A stretch of 38,469 bases of DNA from Myxococcales bacterium (GTDB lineage Bacteria; Myxococcota_A; UBA9042; GCA-2863065). This document shows positions 1 to 7,556 of this stretch, piece by piece; position 1 is the first letter of the stretch; every line of letters starts with the position of its first letter. The position numbers and the translations under genes are program-made. Under the pieces are notes generated by a model. It was not told the DNA's origin. It worked only from the letters and a program-made list of their open reading frames with translations, and searched no databases. The DNA lies in the NCBI GenBank assembly GCA_018780435.1, contig JADMJS010000778.1, forward strand, positions 1 through 38,469, read 5' to 3'.

Positions 1-363
1 GCGACGCTGGTCGGCCAGGCCGGCCGCGTCATCGCGGTGAGCCCGGGCTCGCTCCTCGGCCGTCTCGCCCTCGGGCGCCGTCTCTCGGATTGGCCCCAGA
101 TCGAGGTCGTGAGCGGCGCCCCGACCACGCTCCCAAGCACCGACGTCGACGCAGTCTTCATCGGCGGCGCACTCCCGAAGCTCCCGAGCGCCATCCGAAA
201 AGCACTCGCGGACGGCGGCCGCGTCGTCACCTTCCTGGGCCCGAGGTTCCGACCGCAGGACCTCGTCTGCCTCGTCCGCCGAGGCGACACGGTCGACGAA
301 CGCCGCCTCGCCCGAGGTCGAGCCCCGGTCCTCGCAGGCCCGGGCGGCTGGCTGGCCGCGTGA
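1..363 (+). CDS. Protein-L-isoaspartate O-methyltransferase-like protein, C-terminal part
   Basis: The frame is open from the first base to the stop at 361-363, so the 5' end lies outside the window and 120 residues are visible. They read like the second half of a SAM-dependent PCMT-type methyltransferase: a glycine-containing strand, then VDAVFIGGALPKLPSAI, the GGRVVTFLGP strand (the family's 'pGGrlv.pvG' segment), and a tail with QDLVCLVRR and ERRLARG. The family methylates isoaspartyl residues in damaged proteins, but the SAM-binding motif I is not visible, so the substrate is uncertain. The last codons overlap the next gene as GTGA, so the two are probably translated together. A 237-bp stretch of this gene recurs at 7056-7292 inside a broken copy. 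PCMT-like fold is likely; exact activity is inferred. Confidence 0.6.
   Translation, partial: ATLVGQAGRVIAVSPGSLLGRLALGRRLSDWPQIEVVSGAPTTLPSTDVDAVFIGGALPKLPSAIRKALADGGRVVTFLGPRFRPQDLVCLVRRGDTVDERRLARGRAPVLAGPGGWLAA
50..286 (+). repeat. Direct repeat DR1, left copy (methyltransferase gene segment)
   Basis: This segment aligns without gaps to 7056-7292 (offset 7006), with about 15 mismatches in 237 bp (about 94 percent). Both copies lie on the plus strand inside the methyltransferase-like coding frame. The block of defence-like genes at 360-6729 lies between them. The divergence is much greater than in the two other tail repeats of this window, so the duplication is older. Confidence 0.85.
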
Positions 364-1046
364 CGAGAGTCGCGTGGTGGCCGAGCACGGAGCTCATGTA
401 CCGCGTTCTGGCCCGCCTCGACCTCGGGCGAGACGCCGCTTCGATTTACAGTGGCGCACATGCGCGCCCATGGACCCAGGCGCTGCTCGCGGCCTACCGA
501 CAGGACCCGCAGGCCATTCAGCTTCAGTGGCTCGGGCTCGCACACGAGACCACCGACGCGCTCATTCAAGCCGTTGAGACGATGCGGGAATCGCCGCTCC
601 GGACGGCCATCCTCGCATCAACTCAGGACGAGCTGGCGACAATCACACCGCAGACGTGCCTTACGCCGTCCTTCCTGCCGCGCCTCGACACGCTGCGCCA
701 CACCCTCTACGCCGAGCCCCCACCGCCGCTCACACTTCTGCACGTCGCCGCCCTGGGCCGTCATGGTCGTGCCGCCACGATCCAAGGCGAGCGCCGCGTG
801 GCGGTGGACCTGAACCAACCCGAAGACCACGCCCTGATGCAGATCCTCCACGAGGAGTGCCACGCGGTCACCGACCGGGAGGTCGCGCACCCGAGCATCC
901 CGCGCGAAACCCGATTCGGTACAGCTGGTTACGCGGTTCACCGTGCGCTCGAAGACGCTGCCGTCGCCTACGGCGCCGTCGTGCTCGCGGAGGTCGCGCC
1001 GGACCTCCTGGCGGCGTACGAGCAGTGGCGGTGCCGCATGGGCTGA
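360..1046 (+). CDS. Putative zinc metallopeptidase (HEECH motif)
   Basis: The 228-aa protein starts at GTG 360, which overlaps the stop of the upstream methyltransferase-like gene (GTGA). The same frame is open further upstream, but that part is antisense-like and overlaps the methyltransferase. No signal peptide is seen, so it is probably cytoplasmic. Residues 164-168 read HEECH, an HExxH zinc-binding motif in a hydrophobic-flanked helix (ALMQILHEECHAV). About 30 residues later comes HRALEDAAVAYG, where Glu198 could be the third ligand as in gluzincin-type peptidases. The N-terminal 150 residues are not recognised. Coupling to a protein-repair-like methyltransferase suggests a shared job, but no partner or substrate can be named. 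Peptidase activity is inferred from one motif. Confidence 0.6.
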   Translation: MTRVAWWPSTELMYRVLARLDLGRDAASIYSGAHARPWTQALLAAYRQDPQAIQLQWLGLAHETTDALIQAVETMRESPLRTAILASTQDELATITPQTCLTPSFLPRLDTLRHTLYAEPPPPLTLLHVAALGRHGRAATIQGERRVAVDLNQPEDHALMQILHEECHAVTDREVAHPSIPRETRFGTAGYAVHRALEDAAVAYGAVVLAEVAPDLLAAYEQWRCRMG

Positions 1047-1233
1047 CTTTCGTGTCGGCCCGTGCAGCGCGAGCACCGGTCGAGAACGACCCCATTCTCA
1101 ACTCGGTCGCGACAGCACCGAGAGGCTCTCTACGAGGCGAATCACTCGGGTGGTCAATCACAACACCGTCTCAAGAGCTTGTGTCATCCGAGTGGTAGCG
1201 TTGACGGCCCCCAGCGCGACGAAGTCAGTGCCC

Positions 1234-3177
1234 CTAGCTGCGCAGGGTGGCGGCTTTCCAGTCCTCTGCGGCAGGGAGGACGGGGGCGAGGGCATTCTCG
1301 GCAGCGAACACGTCGGCAATCTCGATGCGCAGGCTGTCTCCCAGGACGGTCGGCGAGAGGGCCGCAGCGTCGACGTGAGCGCGGAGGTCACGGCCGAGCC
1401 ACAGCCAGCCAGGGCCGAGGCCACGAAGCCACCGTGTTGCCCACTCGCGCTGCGTCGTGCACAGGCCTCTAACGCCGCACGCCGTTTCGTAGGGGGTCTC
1501 GTCGACGGCCGGGGTCTCCCCCCATCGGGTGACGAACGCCTGCAAGACGACGCCGTCGCGGGCGAGGACATCGATCGCGGCGACGAGGGCACTCTCGGCG
1601 TCGGCCGAGGCCCCGCGGACGCCAAGCGTGACGGCGGGTACGGAGTCGGGAGGCGGGATGATGCCGGCGCCTATGAATACCTCGGCGCTCCGGTCCATGG
1701 ACTTCGCATCAGTGACCCACTCGGCCTGCAGCAGGCTCGCGCCCGCGCAGGCGGCGTCGAGCAGATCGCGCCACCGCTTCCCAGCGAAGAAGCCCTTTGC
1801 GGCCCCGGTCGACGTCCTTGGGGCTGATCTCGTTGAGAGAACTCCTATCGTGCGCGGCGTCCCGTCGAAGTTCGTCGTTCGCACCTTGCCGGCGACGGGG
1901 AAGGCCGAGGCGATGGCCGCCAGAGCTTCGTCGGCGCGGGCCAGCGCCGCGGGCTCGAGCACGACGAGCGCGACGAGCCGCGAGCGATCCGACAAGGCGC
2001 CGAGCTCCTTCGGGTGCACGTCGGCGGGTGCGCGCAGCGGGCGTCCCTTGGTGCTCCGGATGTCGACTTCGAGCCGCTCCGACGTCCCCGTGCCCACGGT
2101 TGGGGTGAGGCGAATGGTGACAGCCGCGTGCCCCACGCGAGTGCCGATCCCGATGACGTTGACGTGCACCTGGGTCGCGGACCTTGCGTGCATCGCCTTC
2201 ATCATCGCGGCACTCGACATGGGTACGTCGTGGCTCGCCTGTCCCGGGGGCAGATCCGCGTCGGGGAACCGCGCTACCCAGGCGTCGCCCTCGCGCGCCA
2301 GCGGCCGCTCGATCCACTTCTCTCTCTGCGGTCTGCCGAGCACTACCTGCACTTTCCGCCACTCGACCAAGTCGTCGCTGCAGACCTCGACGACCAGGCC
2401 CTTGCTTGCGCCGCCCGCGTTCATCGTGGTCACGCTGACCTGCACGCGACAGCCCAGAGCGGCCATTTCCGGGTACGACGTGACCTCGGCTCGTGGCAAC
2501 CCCCATACGCGCTCGGCCTGCTGCCACGTAGTCTCAAGGCACGGCGGACCCTCGGCGGGCACGTCCCACGCCGGGCGCTGATTCGCGCGCCACCCGAGCA
2601 CGATCGAGCCGTCAGGAAGAGGTCCAGAGGAGCCCTCGGCGAGGTAGCGCTGCCCCTGGTTCAGCCGACCCTCGTCGACCCCGAGCGCCAGGGCAAGCAT
2701 GGGCAGCGCTGCTTCCGCGAACAGTTCGCCGCCGCCGAACACGGAGGAGAGCGCGTCGTCCGACCCGCCGGTCGCAAGGTGTCGCCAAGCTGCCGCGTGC
2801 TTCTCGGACCCTCCGCGCTTGCCGGAGGCGCCGGCAGGGTCGCTCTCGAAGGTGTCGGTGCGTTTGCCGCCTTCGTAAAGGGCCAGCCTGAGCAGGTCGG
2901 AGTCGTGGATCAGCACCGAGAATACAGGCGCGGCCAGCGCCTTAGACAGCGCCTTGCCGACACGATCGAGCACTCCTTTGTCCTGTGACTCCGAAGCCTC
3001 GTCGTACACGGAGAGCCACGTCGCTCCCGTGACAACGATCACGCTCCGGTCGGCCTTCTCGCCGGCGCTCGTCGGGACCATCCCGTCACGTCCGGCGTCG
3101 GCGTCGAGCACCGCGCGCACGGCCTCAATCCGATTGGGCCCCACCGCCACCTGCAGGTTTGTGAAGAATGCGCCCAA
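1234..3177 (-). CDS. Unrecognised 647-aa protein
   Basis: This long ORF has a TTG start (3175-3177) preceded at 5 nt by a good Shine-Dalgarno (GGGAGG, 3183-3188). I do not recognise the family. It has no signal peptide and no clear membrane segment. The N-terminal 120 residues look like an alpha/beta domain (VIVVTGATWLSVYDE, FSVLIHDSDLLRLALYEGG). The middle has beta-rich segments and the C-terminal third is Ala-, Trp- and Arg-rich. Around residue 445-460 (plus-strand 1796-1842) the read frame gives a low-complexity stretch, while the neighbouring frame gives a more protein-like one, suggesting two compensating indels (see findings). It is convergent with the metallopeptidase gene, leaving 187 bp between them without a visible gene. 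It could be part of the surrounding defence-type block, but only position supports that. Confidence 0.8.
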   Translation of the reverse strand: MGAFFTNLQVAVGPNRIEAVRAVLDADAGRDGMVPTSAGEKADRSVIVVTGATWLSVYDEASESQDKGVLDRVGKALSKALAAPVFSVLIHDSDLLRLALYEGGKRTDTFESDPAGASGKRGGSEKHAAAWRHLATGGSDDALSSVFGGGELFAEAALPMLALALGVDEGRLNQGQRYLAEGSSGPLPDGSIVLGWRANQRPAWDVPAEGPPCLETTWQQAERVWGLPRAEVTSYPEMAALGCRVQVSVTTMNAGGASKGLVVEVCSDDLVEWRKVQVVLGRPQREKWIERPLAREGDAWVARFPDADLPPGQASHDVPMSSAAMMKAMHARSATQVHVNVIGIGTRVGHAAVTIRLTPTVGTGTSERLEVDIRSTKGRPLRAPADVHPKELGALSDRSRLVALVVLEPAALARADEALAAIASAFPVAGKVRTTNFDGTPRTIGVLSTRSAPRTSTGAAKGFFAGKRWRDLLDAACAGASLLQAEWVTDAKSMDRSAEVFIGAGIIPPPDSVPAVTLGVRGASADAESALVAAIDVLARDGVVLQAFVTRWGETPAVDETPYETACGVRGLCTTQREWATRWLRGLGPGWLWLGRDLRAHVDAAALSPTVLGDSLRIEIADVFAAENALAPVLPAAEDWKAATLRS

Positions 3178-3182
3178 ATCAG

Positions 3183-3188
3183 CCTCCC
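3183..3188 (-). promoter_or_regulatory. Shine-Dalgarno deciding a TTG start
   Basis: GGGAGG on the minus strand lies 5 nt before the TTG at 3177-3175. It supports this unusual start codon for the 647-aa protein. Confidence 0.6.
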
Positions 3189-3319
3189 GTCGGTATCAAG
3201 GCGGCGAGTGTCGTCGGCGTCCAGCCCCCCGCTCAGCTCTTCCCGCCCTGGAAATGTCGCGGCAAGGAGCCCGACCATCGTGTGGATGTCCAGGCGCAGC
3301 AGTATGCAGGACCAGCTAA

Positions 3320-3544
3320 GCTGGGAACAAGTCGCCGAAGGAGGACGACTTCGACAAGACTCCGCGATTTGTGGTGGCCGACTACTTCATCAAGCGCAAC
3401 GGGTGCAGCCGGTTGCCCGCGCGCTTCCTTTTCTCGAACGCGGAAGTCCGTCTCGTGAGCCGAACCCCACGAGCCATGCGCTCAACGTTCACCTGCTGGC
3501 CTCGCCCGACGATTCCGCGGAACGTGCAACGTCTTGACTTCTAG
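3320..3544 (+). pseudogene. Possible gene-fragment relic
   Basis: The 432 bp between the 647-aa gene and the next start (3178-3609) hold no intact gene. A stop-to-stop frame at 3320-3544 gives a protein-like stretch, including DDFDKTPRFVVADYFIKR and LPARFLFSNAEVRL, followed by less convincing sequence to the stop. It has no start codon or ribosome binding site. It may be the remains of a gene end next to the AAA relic that follows. No family is recognised and it could be chance. Confidence 0.25.
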
Positions 3545-3609
3545 GGCAGAATCTCGCGAGGCTGCGCGCTTCCGATGGGTCGAGGGCCGGGGGTACAAGG
3601 AAGGACATC

Positions 3610-3744
3610 ATGGCTACTGCGGACCAGCTCGAAGCGCTCATCCGAAGCCATGTCAATGGCGACGACACTGGCTTCTACGCAATCGCCCTGCGGGCTCTGG
3701 CGAGTTGCGACCACACCAAGTCGGCTCGAGGCCACGCGGGATGA
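3610..3744 (+). pseudogene. Truncated N-terminus of an AAA-type ATPase, 44 aa
   Basis: The ORF starts at ATG 3610 after a good ribosome binding site (AAGGAAGGA). It begins MATADQLEALIRSHVNGDD and continues with FYAIALRALA, then loses resemblance and stops at 3742-3744. This opening closely resembles, from memory, the N-terminus of a family of bacterial AAA-family ATPases (MATA-Q-ALLKSH-EGDD-RFY-VA-QVAA), which are usually several hundred residues long. The Walker motifs and everything else are missing. The stop overlaps the start of the next gene (ATGA). The remnant may therefore now act as a leader peptide that couples ribosomes into the nucleotidyltransferase gene. The assignment rests on about 30 residues. 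Confidence 0.5.
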
Positions 3745-4319
3745 GTACGGTCGCCATTCCCGCTTGGACCGCCGATGGCGTGCTCCCTCCGATCAACGCG
3801 TCGCACCCGGTGTCCCCGGAGCGATCACCTTACGTCGTCTCGCTCACGGATTACGTGCTGCGCTTCAGCGGCACCCCCGAGCGCCGAGCCGTCCTCGACG
3901 GGTTTCTGCGCTATCGTGCTGCGCTCCATGAGAGCGGTGTCGTGCAAGGGTTTCAGTGGCTCGACGGAAGTTTCCTCGAGCACGTCGAGGTGCTCGAGGG
4001 ACGCGCCCCCAACGACTTGGACGTGGTTACTTTCTATCGCCTTCCCGCCGGGGTCTCGCAGATGCAACTCGCGACGAAGCTCCCTGCGCTCGTCGACCAT
4101 GACTCGGTCAAAGGCACGTTTCGCGTCGATGGCTACCTCGTGCATCTCGGCATGGATGCGGAGCGCCTCACTCGGCAGAGCGCTTACTGGTACAGCGTCT
4201 GGTCCCACCGCCGAAACCAGCTCTGGAAGGGGTTCGTGCAGGTGGACCTTGCCCCCACCGAGGACACCGCGGCGGCGGCGACTTTGGCGAGCCTCACGAA
4301 CCCTGGAGGTCTTCCGTGA
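3741..4319 (+). CDS. Nucleotidyltransferase-fold protein (DUF6932-like)
   Basis: The 192-aa protein starts at ATG 3741, in ATGA overlap with the 44-aa relic upstream. The core motif is WLDGSFLEHVEVLEG followed by NDLDVVTFY. GS at 76-77 and DxD at 92-94 match the GS...DxD metal/NTP-binding signature of the Pol-beta-type nucleotidyltransferase fold, arranged as in DUF6932 proteins. Its stop overlaps the GTG start of the 305-aa gene (GTGA), so the two form a tight two-gene unit. Such small nucleotidyltransferases often act as modifiers or antitoxins in toxin-antitoxin or abortive-infection modules. Here that role is inferred from fold and location only. Confidence 0.6.
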   Translation: MSTVAIPAWTADGVLPPINASHPVSPERSPYVVSLTDYVLRFSGTPERRAVLDGFLRYRAALHESGVVQGFQWLDGSFLEHVEVLEGRAPNDLDVVTFYRLPAGVSQMQLATKLPALVDHDSVKGTFRVDGYLVHLGMDAERLTRQSAYWYSVWSHRRNQLWKGFVQVDLAPTEDTAAAATLASLTNPGGLP

Positions 4320-5233
4320 ACCGCAGCGAGTACCTCCAATTGCTCGGCGAGAAGACCGCCATCGAGCGCATGATCGCGGAGACGCCCCAGGAGGACGTAC
4401 TCGACTTGGCGAGCCTCTACGCCCGCTTGAAGAGCGTCGTCGGGGCATTGAGCCAGGCCAAGCCCGACGAGCGGGAACCGGCGCGGGTGCGGTTGACGTT
4501 CAAGGGCAGGCCGGTGATCGGGAGTCACGGCATCTTCGCCGAGTTCGGCATGAAGGCGGTTAACGGCTTCGCGGAGTCCGTGACCGCCATGGCAGCCTCG
4601 CTCATTGCGCCGCTGGCCGCGATGGGGCCAATCCCAAACCGCGATCAGCATCAACTGCTGATCACGAACACTGCGCTCGGCTCGTTCGGCTTCGAGCTCG
4701 AAGAGCACCGAATCGGCCAGCTCACGCTCGGTGACGGGAGCGCAGTAGCCCAGGCACTCGATCGCACGCAGTCGCTCCTGCGTGGAACCCAGGGCAGTGA
4801 TGACGAGCTCGCGGACTCCGCGGTCGAGGCCGATCGACGTGCCCTCGACAAGGTCCGCGCCTTCCTTGAGGTGCTCGCGGACAACGAGGCCGTTTGCACC
4901 GTCCAGTTCGGCGAGTCGATCGTCGAGTTCACCGACGTTGGTCAGGTTCGCACCGGCATCGAACGACTCAGCCAGGAGAACCTTCGGGAGGAGCCGGAGG
5001 AGCTTCGCGGCGAGCTACAAGGTGTGCTGCCCAAGGCCCGTGTCTTCGAGTTCAAGCTGGCCGAATCGTCGCAAGTCATCCGCGGCAAGATCTCGCCGAG
5101 CGTCAGCGACCCGCACGAACTCAACCGCGAGCTACATCGACCGACCATCATCAAGGTGATGGTCACACGCGTCGGCAGTGGACGTCCGCGGTACTTGCTG
5201 ATCGAAACGCTCGAAGCGGTCCCGACCCACTAA
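4316..5233 (+). CDS. Unrecognised partner of the nucleotidyltransferase, 305 aa
   Basis: The GTG start at 4316 lies inside the upstream stop (GTGA), showing translational coupling. The product is soluble with no signal peptide. The first 60 residues are helical (EYLQLLGEKTAIERMI...DLASLYARLKSVVGAL). A beta-containing central domain follows (ARVRLTFKGRPVIGSHGIFAEF), then an acidic helical region and a beta-rich C-terminus (RPTIIKVMVTRVGSGRPRYLLIE). I recognise no family. The coupling means it should work with the nucleotidyltransferase-fold protein, perhaps as its target or effector. It ends 12 nt from the stop of the convergent DUF4435 gene. Confidence 0.7.
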   Translation: MNRSEYLQLLGEKTAIERMIAETPQEDVLDLASLYARLKSVVGALSQAKPDEREPARVRLTFKGRPVIGSHGIFAEFGMKAVNGFAESVTAMAASLIAPLAAMGPIPNRDQHQLLITNTALGSFGFELEEHRIGQLTLGDGSAVAQALDRTQSLLRGTQGSDDELADSAVEADRRALDKVRAFLEVLADNEAVCTVQFGESIVEFTDVGQVRTGIERLSQENLREEPEELRGELQGVLPKARVFEFKLAESSQVIRGKISPSVSDPHELNRELHRPTIIKVMVTRVGSGRPRYLLIETLEAVPTH

Positions 5234-5245
5234 AGGCTCGAGCTT

Positions 5246-5638
5246 CTAGTCCAACCAGTAGATCTGCTTGCTGGCTTCGGCTTTAGCCTGATTCACGAAG
5301 CCTATGACACCAAACGCCTCCCACGCATTTTCGTCCAGAAGGAGGTTCTCGAACTCATGCACGTCGAGCACGAGCAACGACGTCTCCCGCCAGTCCGGTC
5401 GATTGGTCACTCCGAAGTCGCGATCGATGAGCCCGCGAACGCGGACCGACCCAGACTGCGGTCTCGCCACGAAGTGCCGCACGCCGTCGCTACTGCCGCC
5501 GACTTCCACCCTCACTTGCCGCGATTGGCTACCCCATACCTCTTCGAGGACGCGTCGAGTCAGGTCGTCTTCGACATAGAGGATGACCTCCGCCAGGTTC
5601 AGCGGCGGTTCCGGCGCTTGGACGAGCCGGTGGGTCAT
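5246..5638 (-). CDS. DUF4435/TOPRIM-like effector (AriB-like), short
   Basis: The ATG at 5638 overlaps the stop of the upstream ATPase gene (ATGA), which fixes the start and shows coupling. Motifs typical of DUF4435 are visible: ILYVEDDLTRR at 19-29 (acidic pair near the N-terminus), GLIDRDFG at 69-76, and a conserved VLDVHEFENLLL segment near 90-101. This family is a TOPRIM-like nuclease fold, and in PARIS anti-phage systems it is AriB, released by the ATPase AriA to attack host tRNA. Known members are about 300 aa; this one stops at 130, shortly after the third motif and 12 nt from an unrelated convergent gene. The C-terminal half is therefore missing. It may be inactive, or be a minimal form. 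Confidence 0.65.
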   Translation of the reverse strand: MTHRLVQAPEPPLNLAEVILYVEDDLTRRVLEEVWGSQSRQVRVEVGGSSDGVRHFVARPQSGSVRVRGLIDRDFGVTNRPDWRETSLLVLDVHEFENLLLDENAWEAFGVIGFVNQAKAEASKQIYWLD

Positions 5639-6729
5639 TGGAGTTGCGACTCGACATCGTCGACACCGGAGCGGCCATCGGCTTGGCCCGAGTCGGATCG
5701 GAGAAGGAAACGCTGCGAGCTCATGACCGACCCAACGACGTCGCGGGAGTGTGTTGCCACGGCGAACGTCGCGGTCGGACGCAACGCCATCAGCTTCGGT
5801 ATGATCCAGCGCTGCCATTGAGCGTGCAAATGGAGCTCTGGCTCGTCGATGACGACGAGGTCCGGGGGGCGGTCGCGGAACTCGAGTGCACCTGCGAAGG
5901 CCAAGATCGAGAGCTCGCCAGAGCTGAGCCGGTCGAGTGGGATCAGAGTGGGCACCCCCTCGCCACGTGCCGCCGCTTCACGCGCCGCCGCGATGCTCGG
6001 GTAGTCGAGGACTTCTCTTCCGGGCCCCTCGCGAACGATTACGTCGTCTCCCGACCCGGGGTCGCTCGAGACTGGGAGCACATCCAGGGACCGATCCCGT
6101 TCGGAGAACTCGTTCAGGAACGTTGAAATGCGCCGAAACGCGTCGCGACTCGAGTCATACGTTCCCCGCGTCCGCAACTGTCGGTAATAGGCGCTCACGA
6201 GCCGGCGCTTCAACTCTGTGATTCGGTTCGACTCGCGCAACGAAGTGACTCCCCGAGGGTCCGGGGTCTCACCCAGGCGCTCGGGTTCCCGACGCGACGA
6301 GAAGTACTCAGCCTGCGGATTCAGGGCGCGGACACGAGCCCAGTAGGCGAGCTCGTCTCGGCCCGCCTCGTTTGAGGCGGCAGCGACCGCAAGCTCGATG
6401 GGGGTCTGCCGGCGCATGACATCGGCCAATGCCTCGGTCCGCGGTGTCGCGACCAACACCTCGGTATTGCCCGAGACACTCAGCTCCAGCGTGAGCTCGA
6501 ACCCACCGCTACCGAAGCGGCTCTGCATCTCCAGGGGCGCGCGGTCCGGCGGGAGGAGGTCGCTTCGCCCAAGGGCGACAAGGAGCGCTTCGAGCACGCT
6601 GGTCTTGCCGCAGCCGTTTTCACCCGCGATGACGACTAGGTGCCCGTCCTCGCCAGGCGGAAACGTGAGCTCCAGATGCTCGATGGCTCGGAAGTTCCGG
6701 ATCGTCAGGGATTGAAAGGCGATAGCCAT
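5635..6729 (-). CDS. AAA/ABC-type ATPase of a PARIS- or OLD-like defence pair
   Basis: The 364-aa protein has the full set of ABC/SMC-like ATPase motifs: N-terminal LTIRNFRAIEHLEL, Walker A GENGCGKTS at about 36-44, signature LSSGELSILAFAGAL near 270-285, Walker B DLVVIDEPELHLH near 290-302, and the H-loop ATHSRDVV. It lacks its own C-terminal TOPRIM domain. Instead it is translationally coupled to a separate DUF4435 protein, as in the two-gene PARIS (AriA/AriB) organisation. By analogy it would sense a phage trigger and hold the effector in check. It is convergent with the nucleotidyltransferase pair and divergent from the broken methyltransferase copy. The ATPase call is firm; PARIS membership is inferred from gene pairing. 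Confidence 0.8.
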   Translation of the reverse strand: MAIAFQSLTIRNFRAIEHLELTFPPGEDGHLVVIAGENGCGKTSVLEALLVALGRSDLLPPDRAPLEMQSRFGSGGFELTLELSVSGNTEVLVATPRTEALADVMRRQTPIELAVAAASNEAGRDELAYWARVRALNPQAEYFSSRREPERLGETPDPRGVTSLRESNRITELKRRLVSAYYRQLRTRGTYDSSRDAFRRISTFLNEFSERDRSLDVLPVSSDPGSGDDVIVREGPGREVLDYPSIAAAREAAARGEGVPTLIPLDRLSSGELSILAFAGALEFRDRPPDLVVIDEPELHLHAQWQRWIIPKLMALRPTATFAVATHSRDVVGSVMSSQRFLLRSDSGQADGRSGVDDVESQLQ

Positions 6730-6809
6730 GGGCGGAGGCTAGCAGCTGAGGAGGACCTTGCACACCAGTCGCTGTCGGCACGAGTCTGGTAGGACGCGTT
6801 CGAGTCGCC

Positions 6810-7292
6810 ATGCCCACCATCCCCATCGGCCTCATGGTCCGCGGCCCCGCGGCGAGACGCCGCGAAGAAGCCGTCCGCCGGCTACGCGAATCGGGCGTCC
6901 TCCGCACGGAGAGCCTCATCGATGTCCTCCTCACGGTCGCGCCCGAGCCCGTCCTGGGCGAGGCGGACGCGACGGCGATGTTAACCGAGAAGACGCCTAC
7001 TCCGGCCACCGAAGGCGAAATCCCCAGCTACCTCCCCTTCCCTGGATCCCGCCCGCGCTCCTCGGCCGCCTCGCCCTCGGGCGCCGTCTCTCGGACTGGC
7101 CCCAAGTCGACGTCGTGAGCGGCGCCCCGACCACGCTCCCAAGCACCGATGTCGACGCGGTCTTCATCGGCGGCGCCCTCCCGAAGCTCCCCAGCGCCAT
7201 CCGAAGAGCTCTCGCAGACGGCGGCCGCGTCGTCACCTTTCTGGGCCCGAGGTTCCGTCCGCAGGACCTCGTCTGCCTCGTGCGCCGAGGCG
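6810..7292 (+). pseudogene. Broken copy of the methyltransferase-like gene
   Basis: An ATG at 6810 opens a frame whose first 50 residues look like a PCMT N-terminus (RREEAVRRLRESGVL, the family's 'mV..Lr.rGi' helix). From 7056 the sequence is homologous to 50-286, but in a different frame (frame 2 instead of frame 3). The middle, which should hold the SAM-binding motifs, is missing or scrambled. After 7292 the homology stops, so the true C-terminus is also lost. The gene is therefore doubly broken: an internal deletion or frameshift plus a lost 3' end. Its counterpart at 1-363 keeps an intact 3' end. Confidence 0.7.
7056..7292 (+). repeat. Direct repeat DR1, right copy
   Basis: This is the counterpart of 50-286, with about 15 substitutions and no indels, on the same strand. 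Most differences are silent or conservative in the methyltransferase frame (IEVV to VDVV, IRKAL to IRRAL). Confidence 0.85.
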
Positions 7293-7295
7293 CGG

Positions 7296-7442
7296 GAGTG
7301 TCCCGCGCCGACCTACACGCCGCGGCTCCAAGGGGGCGTGGCGGAGGGCCTTGTGGTCGTCCGAGTAGAGGTCGACGCGTCGGAGAGTCTCTACCGGGCG
7401 GGCTTCGTTGAAGTTCAAAGTGGACGTGGTGGTGCTTCTTGA
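7296..7442 (+). pseudogene. Possible 3' gene-tail relic (TonB-C-like strand)
   Basis: Immediately after the DR1 copy, a frame without its own start reads PTYTPRLQGGVAEGLVVVRV and ends at TGA 7440-7442. The P-Y-P-RL-G-EG-VVVRV-VD pattern resembles the C-terminal domain of TonB-type proteins, but only over about 25 residues. It may be another transplanted gene end, or chance. The remainder up to 7556 holds nothing I can support. Confidence 0.25.
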
Positions 7443-7556
7443 CAGCCCGGGCCGGCCAACGCGACTGGCGCGACAGGAGATGAGAGGCCTCAGGTTCGGT
7501 GGCGTGACGTCTGCCCGTTCACTCGCTGACCGGTGATCGTGTATACCCGTGAATGA

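Noticed and set aside
90..359. Upstream extension of the HEECH-protein frame to an ATG at 90
   Set aside because: The extension is Arg/Pro-rich and lies over the methyltransferase coding frame. GTG 360 with the GTGA overlap explains the start better.
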